This document shows, piece after piece, positions 24,850-33,643 of a stretch of 64,000 nt of DNA (its first letter is position 1; every line of letters starts with the position of its first letter). The notes below the pieces were generated by a model. That model saw only the letters and a program-made list of their open reading frames with translations, was not told the DNA's origin and did not search any database. Source of the stretch: Catellatospora coxensis (GTDB taxonomy: Bacteria > Actinomycetota > Actinomycetes > Mycobacteriales > Micromonosporaceae); assembly GCF_016862635.1 (NCBI RefSeq), contig NZ_BONI01000001.1, positions 62,001 to 126,000 of the forward strand. Reading direction: 5' to 3'. The translations under genes were made by a program, and so were the position numbers.

Positions 24850-26127
24850 ATGCAACGCGTCCTTTCCGTCGAGCTGCCCCGCCATGTGGGCGCACGGATC
24901 ACCATCGCCGGCTGGATCCATCGCCGCCGGCTGCTCAAGTCGGTCTCCTTCCTCATCGTGCGCGACGCGTCCGGCCTGAGCCAGGTCGTGGTCACCGCAC
25001 CGGAGCTGCGCGAATTCCTGGAGACACTGCCCGAGGAGACCGTGGTCGCCGTCGAGGGCCTGGTCACCGCGAACCCGGCCGCGCCCGGCGGGGTGGAGCT
25101 GACCGAACCGGCGGTACGCCTGCTCGGCGAGCCCGCCCAGCCCACGCCGTTCGACCTGTACCGGCCGGTGCTGACGCCGACCCTGCCCACGCAGCTGGAC
25201 CACGCCCCGCTGTCCCTGCGCCACCCGTCCCGGGCCCGCGCGCTGCGGATCAGCGCCGCGGCGGCGGCCGGCTTCCGCGAGGGCCTCGACACGCTCGGCT
25301 TCACCGAGATCCACACGCCCAAGATCGTGGCGACGGCGACCGAGTCCGGGGCGAACGTGTTCGCGCTGGACTACTTCGGCCGCCCCGCCTACCTGGCCCA
25401 GTCGCCGCAGTTCTACAAGCAGCAGCTGGTCGGCGTGTTCGAGCGGGTGTACGAGGTCGGGCCGGTGTTCCGGGCCGAGCCCAGCGACACCACCCGGCAC
25501 CTGGCGCAGTACACCTCGCTGGACGCGGAGCTGGGTTTCATCGGCGACCACCGCGACGTGATGGCGGTGCTGCGCGAGACCGTGGCGGCCATGGTCGCCC
25601 GGGTCGGCGCGCTCGGCGCGGCCGTGGCGGGGCTGGAACTGCCCGAGGTGCCGGCCGAGATCCCGTCCCTGCACTTCAGCGAGGCGCTCAAGATCGCCGG
25701 GGCGCCGGCGGACGAGCCCGACCTGGCGCCGGCGCACGAGCGGGCGATCGGGGAGTGGGCCAAGCGCGAGCACGGCAGCGAGTTCGTCTTCGTCACCGGC
25801 TACCCGATGGCGAAGCGGCCGTTCTACACCCACCCGCAGCCCGGCGACGAGCGCTGGTCGAACAGCTTCGACCTGCTGTTCCGGGGCCTGGAGCTGGTCA
25901 CCGGCGGGCAGCGGCTGCACCGCCACAGCGACTACCTCGCGGCGCTGGCCGCGCGCGGGGAGAGCGCCGAGCCGTACGAGCCCTACCTGCAGGCGTTCCG
26001 CCACGGCATGCCGCCGCACGGCGGGTTCGCGATCGGCCTGGAGCGTTTCGTCGCCCGCATCACCGGGGCGCAGAACATCCGCGAGGTCACCGCCTACCCG
26101 CGCGACCTGCACCGCGTCACCCCGTAA
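24850..26127 (+). CDS. aspS: Archaeal-type aspartyl-tRNA(Asp/Asn) synthetase
   Basis: 425 aa, shorter than the bacterial AspRS (about 590) because the GAD insertion domain is missing. An N-terminal OB fold (residues 1-100; HVGARITIAGWIHRRRLLK) is followed by the class II core: motif 2 near FRAEPSDTTRHLAQYTSLDAE and motif 3 GGFAIGLERFVARI. Archaeal-type enzymes are often non-discriminating and also charge tRNA-Asn for the transamidation route. It may be a second AspRS, in addition to the housekeeping one. ATG 24850 with GGAGG eight bases upstream. A T-box leader controls it. Confidence 0.85.
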   Translation: MQRVLSVELPRHVGARITIAGWIHRRRLLKSVSFLIVRDASGLSQVVVTAPELREFLETLPEETVVAVEGLVTANPAAPGGVELTEPAVRLLGEPAQPTPFDLYRPVLTPTLPTQLDHAPLSLRHPSRARALRISAAAAAGFREGLDTLGFTEIHTPKIVATATESGANVFALDYFGRPAYLAQSPQFYKQQLVGVFERVYEVGPVFRAEPSDTTRHLAQYTSLDAELGFIGDHRDVMAVLRETVAAMVARVGALGAAVAGLELPEVPAEIPSLHFSEALKIAGAPADEPDLAPAHERAIGEWAKREHGSEFVFVTGYPMAKRPFYTHPQPGDERWSNSFDLLFRGLELVTGGQRLHRHSDYLAALAARGESAEPYEPYLQAFRHGMPPHGGFAIGLERFVARITGAQNIREVTAYPRDLHRVTP

Positions 26128-26174
26128 CCCCCAGACCCGCCGCGCGGCCCACCACACCGGGTCGCGCGGCGCTC

Positions 26175-26249
26175 GATCCACCGACGTGCCTGGCAATCGG
26201 GCGTATGAGCAGTCAAGATACGTCCGATTGCCAGGCAAGACGGATGATC
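26175..26249 (+). repeat. Palindromic repeat family C, copy 4 (75 nt)
   Basis: GATC-to-GATC element with 29-nt arms and a loop TATGAGCAG followed by the conserved TCAAGATA. The arm core GGCAATCGG / CCGATTGCC differs from copy 1 (GGCACCTGT / ACAGGTGCC), but both strands changed together. Between two genes on the plus strand. Confidence 0.88.
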
Positions 26250-26267
26250 AGGTGGCACGGTGAGGGC

Positions 26268-26864
26268 ATGGAGTTCCTGATCGGGCTGATCTGCCTGGTG
26301 GTCATCGCGGTGGTGATCGTGGCCTGGGTCGCCTCGCTCTACAACGGCCTGGTCCGGGCGCGCAACGGCTACCAGAACGCGTTCGCGCAGATCGACGTGC
26401 AGCTCACCCGCCGCCACGATCTGATCCCGAACCTGGTCGAGACGGCGAAGGGCTACCTCAAGCACGAGCGCGAGACGCTGGAGGCGGTCACCGCCGCGCG
26501 GACCGCCGCGATGACCGCCCAGGCCAACGCCGCCCGCAACCCGGGCGACCCGGCCGCGATGCAGGGCCTGGCCGGTGCCGAGAACGGACTCACCCAGGCG
26601 CTGGGCCGGCTGTTCGCGGTGTCCGAGGCCTACCCGGACCTCAAGGCCAACCAGAACATGATGCAGCTGTCCGAGGAGCTCACCTCGACGGAGAACCGGG
26701 TCGCGTTCGCCCGGCAGGGCTACAACGACGCGGTGCTGGCGTACAACAACAAGCGCGAGACGTTCCCGGGCAGCCTGCTCGCCGGGCCGTTCGGCTTCCA
26801 CCGGGCGGCGCTGCTGGAGATCGACGACCCGGGCAAGCGCGAGGCGCCGCGCGTGCAGTTCTGA
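26268..26864 (+). CDS. LemA family protein
   Basis: 198 aa. One N-terminal transmembrane helix (residues 2-27), then the LemA helical domain with LYNGLVRARNGYQNAFAQIDVQLTRRHDLIPNLVETAKGYLKHE (in parts: NAFAQIDVQLTRR, DLIPNLVETAKGY) and a C-terminal RVAFARQGYNDAVLAYNN, all family hallmarks. Function is unknown; lemA is commonly paired with an M48 peptidase, as here, where the next ATG is 11 bp downstream. The pair may handle membrane protein quality. Confidence 0.92.
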   Translation: MEFLIGLICLVVIAVVIVAWVASLYNGLVRARNGYQNAFAQIDVQLTRRHDLIPNLVETAKGYLKHERETLEAVTAARTAAMTAQANAARNPGDPAAMQGLAGAENGLTQALGRLFAVSEAYPDLKANQNMMQLSEELTSTENRVAFARQGYNDAVLAYNNKRETFPGSLLAGPFGFHRAALLEIDDPGKREAPRVQF

Positions 26865-26875
26865 CCGCCGCGCCG

Positions 26876-28804
26876 ATGGACTTCTTCGAGCGCCAGCGCC
26901 AGGTCAAGCGGATGTCGTTCCGCCTGATCCTGCTGTACGTGCTGGCCGTGCTCGCCATCGTGGTGGTCGTCTGCCTCGCGGTCGCTTTCGCGCTGGGCGC
27001 GTTCGAGGCCCCGGCCGCCGAGCTGGCCTGGCTGATGGTGTGGACCGCGGTGCTGACCGCCGGGGCGATCCTGCTGGCGTCGCTGTTCCGCACCATCGGG
27101 CTGCGCGCCGGCGGCGGCAAGGTAGCCCGTGACCTGGGTGGCGTGCTGGTCCCCGAGGACACCACCGACCTGCGGCTGCGCCGGCTGCGCAACGTGGTCG
27201 AGGAGGTCGCGCTGGCCTCCGGCGTGCCGGTGCCCGAGGTGTACGTGCTGGAGGACGAACCCGGCATCAACGCGTTCGCGGCCGGCTGGTCCCCGGCGGA
27301 CGCGGCGGTCGCGGTGACCCGCGGCGCGCTCGACCGGCTCAACCGCGACGAGCTGCAGGGCGTCATCGCGCACGAGTTCAGCCACGTGCTCAACGGCGAC
27401 ATGCGGATCAACATCCGGCTGATCGGGCTGCTGTTCGGCATCCTGTTCCTGGCCATCGTCGGCCGCACCTTCCTGTACGCGGGCGCCTTCGGCGGCGGCC
27501 GCGACCGCCGCGACAACCAGGGCAGCAACCCGCTGCCGCTGATCGGCATCGCGCTGATCGTGGCCGGGTCGATCGGCGTGTTCGCCGGACGGCTGATCCA
27601 GGCCTCGGTGTCGCGGCAGCGGGAGTACCTGGCCGACGCGTCGGCGGTGCAGTTCACCAGGCAGACCTCCGGCATCGCCGGGGCGCTCAAGAAGATCGGC
27701 GGCCTGGAGACCGGCTCCCGGCTGTCCACCCCGAAGATCGACGAGGTCGGGCACATGCTGTTCGGCGAGGCCCGGCTGCGCTCGCTGTTCGCCACCCACC
27801 CGCCGCTGGCCGACCGCATCCGGGCCCTGGAACCGGACTTCGACCCGGCGCAGCTCGACGCGCTCGCGCGCAAGTGGCGCGCCGCGCCGCCCTCGGGGCT
27901 GGTCGAGGACGCCGCGATGGGCCTGTCACTGGCCGAGCAGGGCGGCCCGCTGCCGGATCAGGACACCCGGATGGCGGTACGCCCCGACGCGGTCGCCGCC
28001 TCCGTGGGCACGCCGCAGCAGCCCGCGTACCAGCGGGCGGAGTCCATCCTGGAGCGCTTCCCGCCCGAGATCCTGGCCCGCGCCCGGCGCGGCGACACCG
28101 CGCCGTCCCTGGTGTTCGGCCTGCTGCTGTCGGAGCAGCCGGAGGTCGCCGACAGCCAGCTCGCGGCGCTGCGCGAACGGCACGGCGAGGCCGCCGTCGC
28201 GGACACCGTCGCCGCCGCGGGCCGGCTGGCCGGGCTGCACCCGCTGCTCCGGCTGCCGCTGGCCCAGCTCTGCTTCCCGGCGCTGCGCGCCCACCCGGCC
28301 GCCACCCGGCAGGACCTGCTCGGCACCATCGACGCCCTGACCAGGGCCGACGGCCGCGTCAGCGTCTTCGAGTACGCCCTGTCCCGGCTGCTCTACCGCG
28401 ACCTGTACGAGGCCACCTACGACACCCCGCCCTGGCCGGTCCGCGCGCACAGCCTCGCGACCTGCCGCAACGCGATCGCCTCGCTGCTCGCGGTGCTGGC
28501 CCGCGCGGGCCACCCCGACGAGGCGTCGGCCGACCGCGCGTACCACGTCGGCCTGGCGCTGGTCCTGCCCGGACAGCAGGTGCCGATGACCGCCCCCCAG
28601 CACGGCGTACTGGCCCTGGACGCCGCCTGGCCGATGCTCGACGGCCTCGCCCCCCAGGACAAATCCCTCCTGATCAAGGCCGTCGTAGCGGTCATCTCCG
28701 AAGACGGCACCATGACCGTCACCGAACAGGAACTCACCCGCACCATCTGCGGCATGCTCCACTGCCCCCTGCCGCCCTTGACGCAAGGAAGGGCACCTTC
28801 TTAA
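26876..28804 (+). CDS. M48 family membrane metalloprotease (HtpX-like)
   Basis: 642 aa. Two transmembrane helices (about 18-68) and the zinc motif HEFSH at 166-170, with the third ligand in SRQREYLADASAVQ near 250; two further membrane segments lie between. Residues 380-630 form a helical domain with a TerB-like end (SLLIKAVVAVISEDG). HtpX-type proteases degrade misfolded membrane proteins. It probably forms an operon with lemA. The last codons (QGRAPS) and the TAA come from a family A palindrome (28785-28834), so the native C-terminus has been replaced or extended. Confidence 0.88.
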   Translation: MDFFERQRQVKRMSFRLILLYVLAVLAIVVVVCLAVAFALGAFEAPAAELAWLMVWTAVLTAGAILLASLFRTIGLRAGGGKVARDLGGVLVPEDTTDLRLRRLRNVVEEVALASGVPVPEVYVLEDEPGINAFAAGWSPADAAVAVTRGALDRLNRDELQGVIAHEFSHVLNGDMRINIRLIGLLFGILFLAIVGRTFLYAGAFGGGRDRRDNQGSNPLPLIGIALIVAGSIGVFAGRLIQASVSRQREYLADASAVQFTRQTSGIAGALKKIGGLETGSRLSTPKIDEVGHMLFGEARLRSLFATHPPLADRIRALEPDFDPAQLDALARKWRAAPPSGLVEDAAMGLSLAEQGGPLPDQDTRMAVRPDAVAASVGTPQQPAYQRAESILERFPPEILARARRGDTAPSLVFGLLLSEQPEVADSQLAALRERHGEAAVADTVAAAGRLAGLHPLLRLPLAQLCFPALRAHPAATRQDLLGTIDALTRADGRVSVFEYALSRLLYRDLYEATYDTPPWPVRAHSLATCRNAIASLLAVLARAGHPDEASADRAYHVGLALVLPGQQVPMTAPQHGVLALDAAWPMLDGLAPQDKSLLIKAVVAVISEDGTMTVTEQELTRTICGMLHCPLPPLTQGRAPS

Positions 28805-28834
28805 CGCTATGCGTTGTAGAAGGTGCCCTTCCTT
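28785..28834. repeat. Palindromic repeat family A, copy 3, overlapping a gene end
   Basis: The longest arms of the family, 16 bp, with an 18-nt loop whose AACGC-TAT-GCGTT pairs. The left arm is translated as the last codons of the M48 gene, and the loop holds its TAA (28802-28804). It lies between convergent genes. Confidence 0.88.
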
Positions 28835-28843
28835 CGCTCGCGG

Positions 28844-29506
28844 TCAGGTGGCGAGGAGTTTGGGGAGGTGGCGTTCGACGATGGGGAGGACCTCGTCGAT
28901 GGTGACCTCGCGGCCGAGTTCGGCGGACAGGGAGGTGACCGAGGCGTCGGTGATGCCGCAGGGCACGATCCGGTCGAACCAGGTCATGTCGGGGTTGCAG
29001 TTGAGCGCGAAGCCGTGGAGTGAGACGTCGCGGGCGACCCGGATGCCGATCGCGGCGACCTTGCGGTCCGGGCCGCGCTCGTCCTCGCGCACCCATACGC
29101 CGGAGCGGTTGTTGCCCTTGATCCGGGTGGTGGCGACACCCAGCTCGGCGCAGACGTCGATGAGCATCTGCTCGGTACGCCGCACGTGCGCGACCACGTC
29201 GGCGAGCCCGCCACGCTGCTTCGGCAGCTTGATGATCGGGTAGCCGACGAGCTGCCCCGGGCCGTGCCAGGTGATCTTGCCGCCGCGGTCCACGTCCACC
29301 ACCGGGGTGCCGTCGAACGGCCGCTCCCAGGGCTCGGTGAGCTTGCCGGCGGTGTACACGCTGGGGTGCTCCAGCAGCAGCACGGTGTCCGGCTCGGTGC
29401 CCGCGACGACGCCCGCGTGCAGGCGGCGCTGCTCGTCCCAGGCGGTCAGATACTCGACGGTGCCGGCGCGGCGTACCGCGAGTGCCGGCGAGACGATGCT
29501 GGTCAC
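28844..29506 (-). CDS. lipB: Octanoyl-ACP:protein octanoyltransferase
   Basis: 220 aa. Transfers octanoate from acyl carrier protein to lipoyl domains, the step before LipA. Family segments: [12 protein letters not shown], the [17 protein letters not shown] block, [10 protein letters not shown] with the catalytic lysine, and the catalytic cysteine in [17 protein letters not shown] 29506 has TAGCCT seven bases upstream, so leaderless. In this organism it is separated from lipA by the AspRS, LemA and M48 genes. Confidence 0.95.
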   Translation of the reverse strand: MTSIVSPALAVRRAGTVEYLTAWDEQRRLHAGVVAGTEPDTVLLLEHPSVYTAGKLTEPWERPFDGTPVVDVDRGGKITWHGPGQLVGYPIIKLPKQRGGLADVVAHVRRTEQMLIDVCAELGVATTRIKGNNRSGVWVREDERGPDRKVAAIGIRVARDVSLHGFALNCNPDMTWFDRIVPCGITDASVTSLSAELGREVTIDEVLPIVERHLPKLLAT

Positions 29507-29617
29507 GTCGCTCAGGCTACTCGCGCCCGCGCGCCTGGCCAGGGAAGGTGCTCGGCGTCACCCGTACCCGTGAATGCGTGCCCGGCTCGCGACCGGTTAG
29601 GGTGTGCGCGAACACGC

Positions 29618-29642
29618 TTGTGAAAACTTTCACGAATAGTGT
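29618..29642 (+). promoter_or_regulatory. Palindromic operator candidate upstream of the MMPL gene
   Basis: GTGAAA-AC-TTTCAC (29620-29633) with near-symmetric flanks, followed by a -10-like TAGTGT (29637-29642). Position suggests repressor control of the MMPL exporter. A further GTGT...ACAC repeat lies just upstream. Confidence 0.4.
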
Positions 29643-29689
29643 CACGCAGTGCCAACCATGCTCCGCACGTAGGGAAAGGACGCCTCGCG

Positions 29690-32017
29690 ATGACGGCGAC
29701 GCGGGAGAAGAAGGAGCTCCGGGCCGCACCGGAGCAGGAGGCGGCCGCCCCGCCGCGGCCGGGGCGGCGGCGCTGGCTGCTGCCGGCGCTCGGGCTCGTG
29801 GTCTGGCTGGTGCTGGGCGGGGCCATGGGCGGCTTCGCGAGCAAGACGGCCGACGTGCAGAAGAACGACAACGCCTCCTTCCTGCCGGCGAGCGCCGAGG
29901 CGACCGTCGTGCTCGACCTGAGCAAGAAGTTCGCCGGGCTCGACGTGGTGCCCGCGCAGCTCGTCTACGGCCGCGACAGCGGGCTCACCGAGGCCGACAA
30001 GACGGCCATCACCGAGCAGCTCGCCAGCATCAAGCGGGAGCTGGGCAGCCGGCTGGCCGACGTGCCGATGCTGCCGCGCTACTCCGACGACGGCAAGGCG
30101 GCCCAGGTCACCGTGCTGTTCACGGAGACCGACGCGCAGAAGAACATGGCCGACGTGACCTGGATCCGCGAGCACACCGGCCTGCCCGACGGGCTGAACG
30201 CCCACGTCGGCGGCCTGGGCGGCATCCTGACCGACATGATGGAGGTCTTCGGCTCCATCGACGGCCTGCTGCTCGGCGTCACCGTCGGCATCATCGGCGT
30301 CATCCTGCTGATCGTGTACCGCAGCCCGATCCTGCCCGTGGTCGTGCTCTTCGGCGCGGGCCTGGCGTTCGCGCTCGCCAACGGCGTGGTCTACCTGCTG
30401 GCCAAGGAGGAGATCATCACGGTCTCCGGGCAGAGCCAGGCCATCCTCGACGTGCTGGTGCTCGGCGCGGCCACCGACTACGCGATGCTGCTGGTCTCCC
30501 GGTTCCGCGAGGAGCTGCGGCACACCGAGAGCCGGTACGACGCGATGCGGGTCGCGCTGCGCGCCTCGTTCGAACCGATCCTGGCCAGCGGCGCGACCGT
30601 CATCCTGGGCCTGCTCTGCCTGCTCGTGTCCGACCTCGCCTCCAACAAGGGCCTCGGCCCCGTCGGCGCGATCGGCATCGCCAGCAGCCTCGCCGTCTCG
30701 CTGACCCTGCTGCCGGCCGTCCTGGCCCTGCTCGGCCGGGTGGCGTTCTGGCCGGTGCGGCCGAAGTTCGGCTCCGCGCCGGTCGAGGAGAAGGGCCTCT
30801 GGGCGAAGGTGTCCGCGCTGGTCGGCCGCCGGGCCCGGCTGGTCTGGATCGGCACCGCGGTGCTGCTGCTGGCCGGCGTCGCGGGCCTGACCAGGCTGGA
30901 CGCCGACGGCATCCCGCAGTCCGAGGGCTTCACCGGCCACCCCGACTCGGTCTCCGCGCAGGAGCTGACCACCGCCCACTTCCCGGGCGGCACCGGCAAC
31001 CCTGCCGAGATCGTGACCCGGGCCGAGAAGCTCGACCAGGTGCTGCTCGCGGTACGCCAGACCAAGGGCGTGGCCGAGGCGGCCCCGTTCACCGGGATGC
31101 CCGCCATGCCGGTGCTGCCGCCGTCCGGCGACGGCCAGACCCCGGCACCGGGCCAGACCCCGGCACCGGGCCAGACCCCCGCACCGGGCCAGACTCCGGC
31201 GGCCGGGGAGACGCCCGCGAGCGGGGCGACGGGCACCGGGCAGGGCACGCCGGCGCCGGTCGCGGTGCCGCCGCTGCCGGAGCCGAAGGTCGTCGACGGC
31301 ATGGCGCGGATCGACGCGACGCTCACCGACCCGGCCGACTCACCGGCCGCGCTGGCGACGGTCGAGCGGCTGCGGGCCGCCGTGCATGCGATCGACGGCG
31401 CGGACGCGAAGGTCGGCGGGTTCAGCGCGATCAACTACGACGTGCAGCACACGTCGCAGCGCGACCGCAACGTGATCATCCCGCTGGTGCTGGGCGTCAT
31501 CTTCCTGATCCTGATGGTGCTGCTGCGCTCGCTGATCGCGCCGCTGCTGCTCATCGCGACGGTGGTGCTGTCCTACCTGGCCACGCTGGGCATCTCCGGG
31601 GTCGTGTTCAAGGACCTGCTGGGCTTCCCCGGAGCCGACTCGTCGTACCCGCTGTTCGCGTTCGTGTTCCTGGTGGCGCTGGGCGTCGACTACAACATCT
31701 TCCTGATGACCCGGGTGCGCGAGGAGGCCGCCAAGCTCGGCCACACACCAGGCACGCTGAAGGGCCTGGCGGTGACCGGCGGTGTCATCACCTCCGCGGG
31801 TGTGGTGCTCGCGGCGACGTTCGCGGCGCTCGCGGTGCTGCCGCTGGTCTTCGTGGTCGAGATCGCGTTCGCGGTGGCCTTCGGCGTCCTGCTGGACACG
31901 CTGCTCGTGCGCTCGCTGCTGGTGCCGGCGCTGACGGTCGACATCGGCCGGTTCGTCTGGTGGCCGGGCCGGCTCTGGCGCGCCGGCAGCCCCGAGAAGG
32001 GCGTTCACCTGCCGTAA
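29690..32017 (+). CDS. MMPL/RND family transporter
   Basis: 775 aa. Twelve predicted transmembrane helices in two repeats of 1+5, each with a large extracytoplasmic loop after the first helix. The second loop is preceded by a Pro/Gln-rich spacer built of repeated QTPAPG units from an 18-bp tandem repeat (31133-31204). LGAATDYAMLLVSRFREEL and LGVDYNIFLMTRVREE are the paired proton-relay segments with Asp-Tyr. MMPL proteins export lipids or hydrophobic compounds; the substrate is unknown. ATG 29690 follows AGGGAAAGGA; the upstream palindrome suggests a dedicated repressor. Confidence 0.9.
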   Translation: MTATREKKELRAAPEQEAAAPPRPGRRRWLLPALGLVVWLVLGGAMGGFASKTADVQKNDNASFLPASAEATVVLDLSKKFAGLDVVPAQLVYGRDSGLTEADKTAITEQLASIKRELGSRLADVPMLPRYSDDGKAAQVTVLFTETDAQKNMADVTWIREHTGLPDGLNAHVGGLGGILTDMMEVFGSIDGLLLGVTVGIIGVILLIVYRSPILPVVVLFGAGLAFALANGVVYLLAKEEIITVSGQSQAILDVLVLGAATDYAMLLVSRFREELRHTESRYDAMRVALRASFEPILASGATVILGLLCLLVSDLASNKGLGPVGAIGIASSLAVSLTLLPAVLALLGRVAFWPVRPKFGSAPVEEKGLWAKVSALVGRRARLVWIGTAVLLLAGVAGLTRLDADGIPQSEGFTGHPDSVSAQELTTAHFPGGTGNPAEIVTRAEKLDQVLLAVRQTKGVAEAAPFTGMPAMPVLPPSGDGQTPAPGQTPAPGQTPAPGQTPAAGETPASGATGTGQGTPAPVAVPPLPEPKVVDGMARIDATLTDPADSPAALATVERLRAAVHAIDGADAKVGGFSAINYDVQHTSQRDRNVIIPLVLGVIFLILMVLLRSLIAPLLLIATVVLSYLATLGISGVVFKDLLGFPGADSSYPLFAFVFLVALGVDYNIFLMTRVREEAAKLGHTPGTLKGLAVTGGVITSAGVVLAATFAALAVLPLVFVVEIAFAVAFGVLLDTLLVRSLLVPALTVDIGRFVWWPGRLWRAGSPEKGVHLP
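31133..31204 (+). repeat. 18-bp tandem repeat, four units, within the MMPL gene
   Basis: Units of GGCCAGACCCCGGCACCG at 31133, 31151, 31169 and 31187, the last ones with changes. They encode a PAPGQT spacer. In frame, so copy number can vary without frameshift. Confidence 0.85.
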
Positions 32018-32035
32018 CAGCCCCGGGGTGGGGGT

Positions 32036-32076
32036 GAAGCGCACCTTCGGCCGATCGTCGGCCGGAGGTGCGCTTC
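32036..32076. terminator. Strong hairpin after the MMPL gene
   Basis: Outer arms GAAGCGCACCT / AGGTGCGCTTC and inner arms CGGCCGA-TCG-TCGGCCG, 18 bp paired. No T-run; likely a terminator or transcript 3' end. Confidence 0.6.
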
Positions 32077-32134
32077 CGCGTTTCGGCACCGGCGGGGGCA
32101 GGTGACGGCGGGAGGCGGTGCGTAAGGTGACGCC

Positions 32135-33514
32135 GTGTCGCTGACCACCATGGCACCCGCCGCCGAGAACCTGTCCGAGCCGCCCGCGCGGCGGCGTCCA
32201 CCCTGGACGTCGGTCGTGGAGACGCTGCTCATCGTGGCCGGGCTGGCCCGCCTGGTCTGGGGCCAGCAGGTCGCGGTCGTCGCCGACGGCCAGGACCGGC
32301 TCGCCAGCCTGAGCCTGCTGCTCGGCGAGGGCCGCCTGAACAACAGCGAGTACTCCATCGTCGGCCCGCTGTTCTCCGCCCCGCTGTGGCTGCTGGGCCG
32401 GGCCGTGGCCACGCCCGAGGCCGGGATCAGGTACTTCAACCTGGTCGTCTTCACCGCCGGGCTGGCCGCGCTCGGGCTGCTGCTGCGCGGGCTGGTCCCC
32501 GGCGCGCTGATCCGCCGGTTCATGCTGATCACGATCGCGGCGAGCATGCTCGCGCCGGACGTCGGCCACTACGGCAGCGAGACCTTCACCATGATGGGCG
32601 TCATGGTCGGCATCGTCGTCGTGGTCCGTGGGCGGCGGCGCGGCTGGGGCTGGGCGGCGGCGGTGCTCGGCGCGGTCAACACCCCGGCGACGGTGGCCGG
32701 GCTCGGGCTGGTGAGCCTCGCCGAGACCTGGCGGCACCGGCGGCTGCGGCTGCTGGTCCCGGTGGCGGTCGCCGCGGCGCTGGTGCTGGTGGAGATCCTG
32801 GCCCGCAAGGGCGGGTACGCCGGGGACCGCGGCGCGAGGGACGTCATGCCGTTCTCCGGGCGGCCCGGGTTCTCGTACCCCGTCTTCTTCGGCGTGCTGG
32901 CGATCCTGTTCTCGTTCGGCCGCGGCCTCGTCTGGTACCTGCCCGGCATGTTCCTGCCGACCCGCCGCGCGCTGGCCGACCTGGGCCCGACCGGCATCGA
33001 CCTGGCCCGGATCCAGCGGCTCTGGCTGATCTTCGTCGGCGGCCTGGTGCTGGTGTACGCCCCCTGGTGGGCCTGGTACGCCGGGATGTCCTGGGGGCCG
33101 CGCTTCTTCCTCGCCGGCATCCTGCCCGCCGCGCTGGCGCTCGCCCTGCGCCTGGGCCACCGCCAGGCCGGGCTCGGCGCGAACCTGGTCACGCTGGCCG
33201 TCCTGGTGCTCTCGGTCTGGATCGGCCTGAACAGCCTGTTCTGGCACGAGCTGTGGCCCGCCGCCTGCTTCGGCACCCCGCAGTCGGTCGAGGCCCTGTG
33301 CTGGCACTCACCCGAGTACAGCTCGCTGTGGTACCCGCTGGTGTCCTGGCAGTTCGCCCACCTGACCGGCGGGCAGTGGATCAGCGCCGCCTACAGCGCG
33401 GTCGTGCTCGGCTGGCTCGGCACACCCCTGGTGCGCCGGATCGGCGGCCAGCTCACCACCGCCTGGCGCGACCACCTCAACCCGCGTCTGGCCCGTACCG
33501 CCTGGCGCTGGTAG
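32135..33514 (+). CDS. Polytopic membrane protein, function unknown
   Basis: 459 aa with about ten to eleven predicted transmembrane segments. Between the first two lies an extracytoplasmic stretch, VVADGQDRLASLSLLLGEGRLNNSEYSI (in part DGQDRLASL). The general layout, a first loop with acidic residues followed by many helices, recalls GT-C glycosyltransferases, but I see no certain catalytic motif. GTG 32135 has TAAGGT (32123-32128) six bases upstream. It is convergent with another large membrane protein of similar type, across a family C palindrome. Confidence 0.65.
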   Translation: MSLTTMAPAAENLSEPPARRRPPWTSVVETLLIVAGLARLVWGQQVAVVADGQDRLASLSLLLGEGRLNNSEYSIVGPLFSAPLWLLGRAVATPEAGIRYFNLVVFTAGLAALGLLLRGLVPGALIRRFMLITIAASMLAPDVGHYGSETFTMMGVMVGIVVVVRGRRRGWGWAAAVLGAVNTPATVAGLGLVSLAETWRHRRLRLLVPVAVAAALVLVEILARKGGYAGDRGARDVMPFSGRPGFSYPVFFGVLAILFSFGRGLVWYLPGMFLPTRRALADLGPTGIDLARIQRLWLIFVGGLVLVYAPWWAWYAGMSWGPRFFLAGILPAALALALRLGHRQAGLGANLVTLAVLVLSVWIGLNSLFWHELWPAACFGTPQSVEALCWHSPEYSSLWYPLVSWQFAHLTGGQWISAAYSAVVLGWLGTPLVRRIGGQLTTAWRDHLNPRLARTAWRW

Positions 33515-33551
33515 CCCGCGCTTGGTGTGGCGCGGTGCGGTGCCACACCAT

Positions 33552-33626
33552 GATCATTCGACTTGCCAGGCACTTGGGCGAATGGCGCTTCAAGATACGC
33601 ACGGGTGCCAGGCAAGTCGGACGATC
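33552..33626 (+). repeat. Palindromic repeat family C, copy 2 (75 nt)
   Basis: GATC-to-GATC, arms with GACTTGCC / GGCAAGTC, loop AATGGCGCT then TCAAGATA. Copy 1 has GAGTTGCC / GGCAACTC at this position, a paired change. Between convergent genes. Confidence 0.9.
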
Positions 33627-33643
33627 ATGGGCGCGGGCCCGCG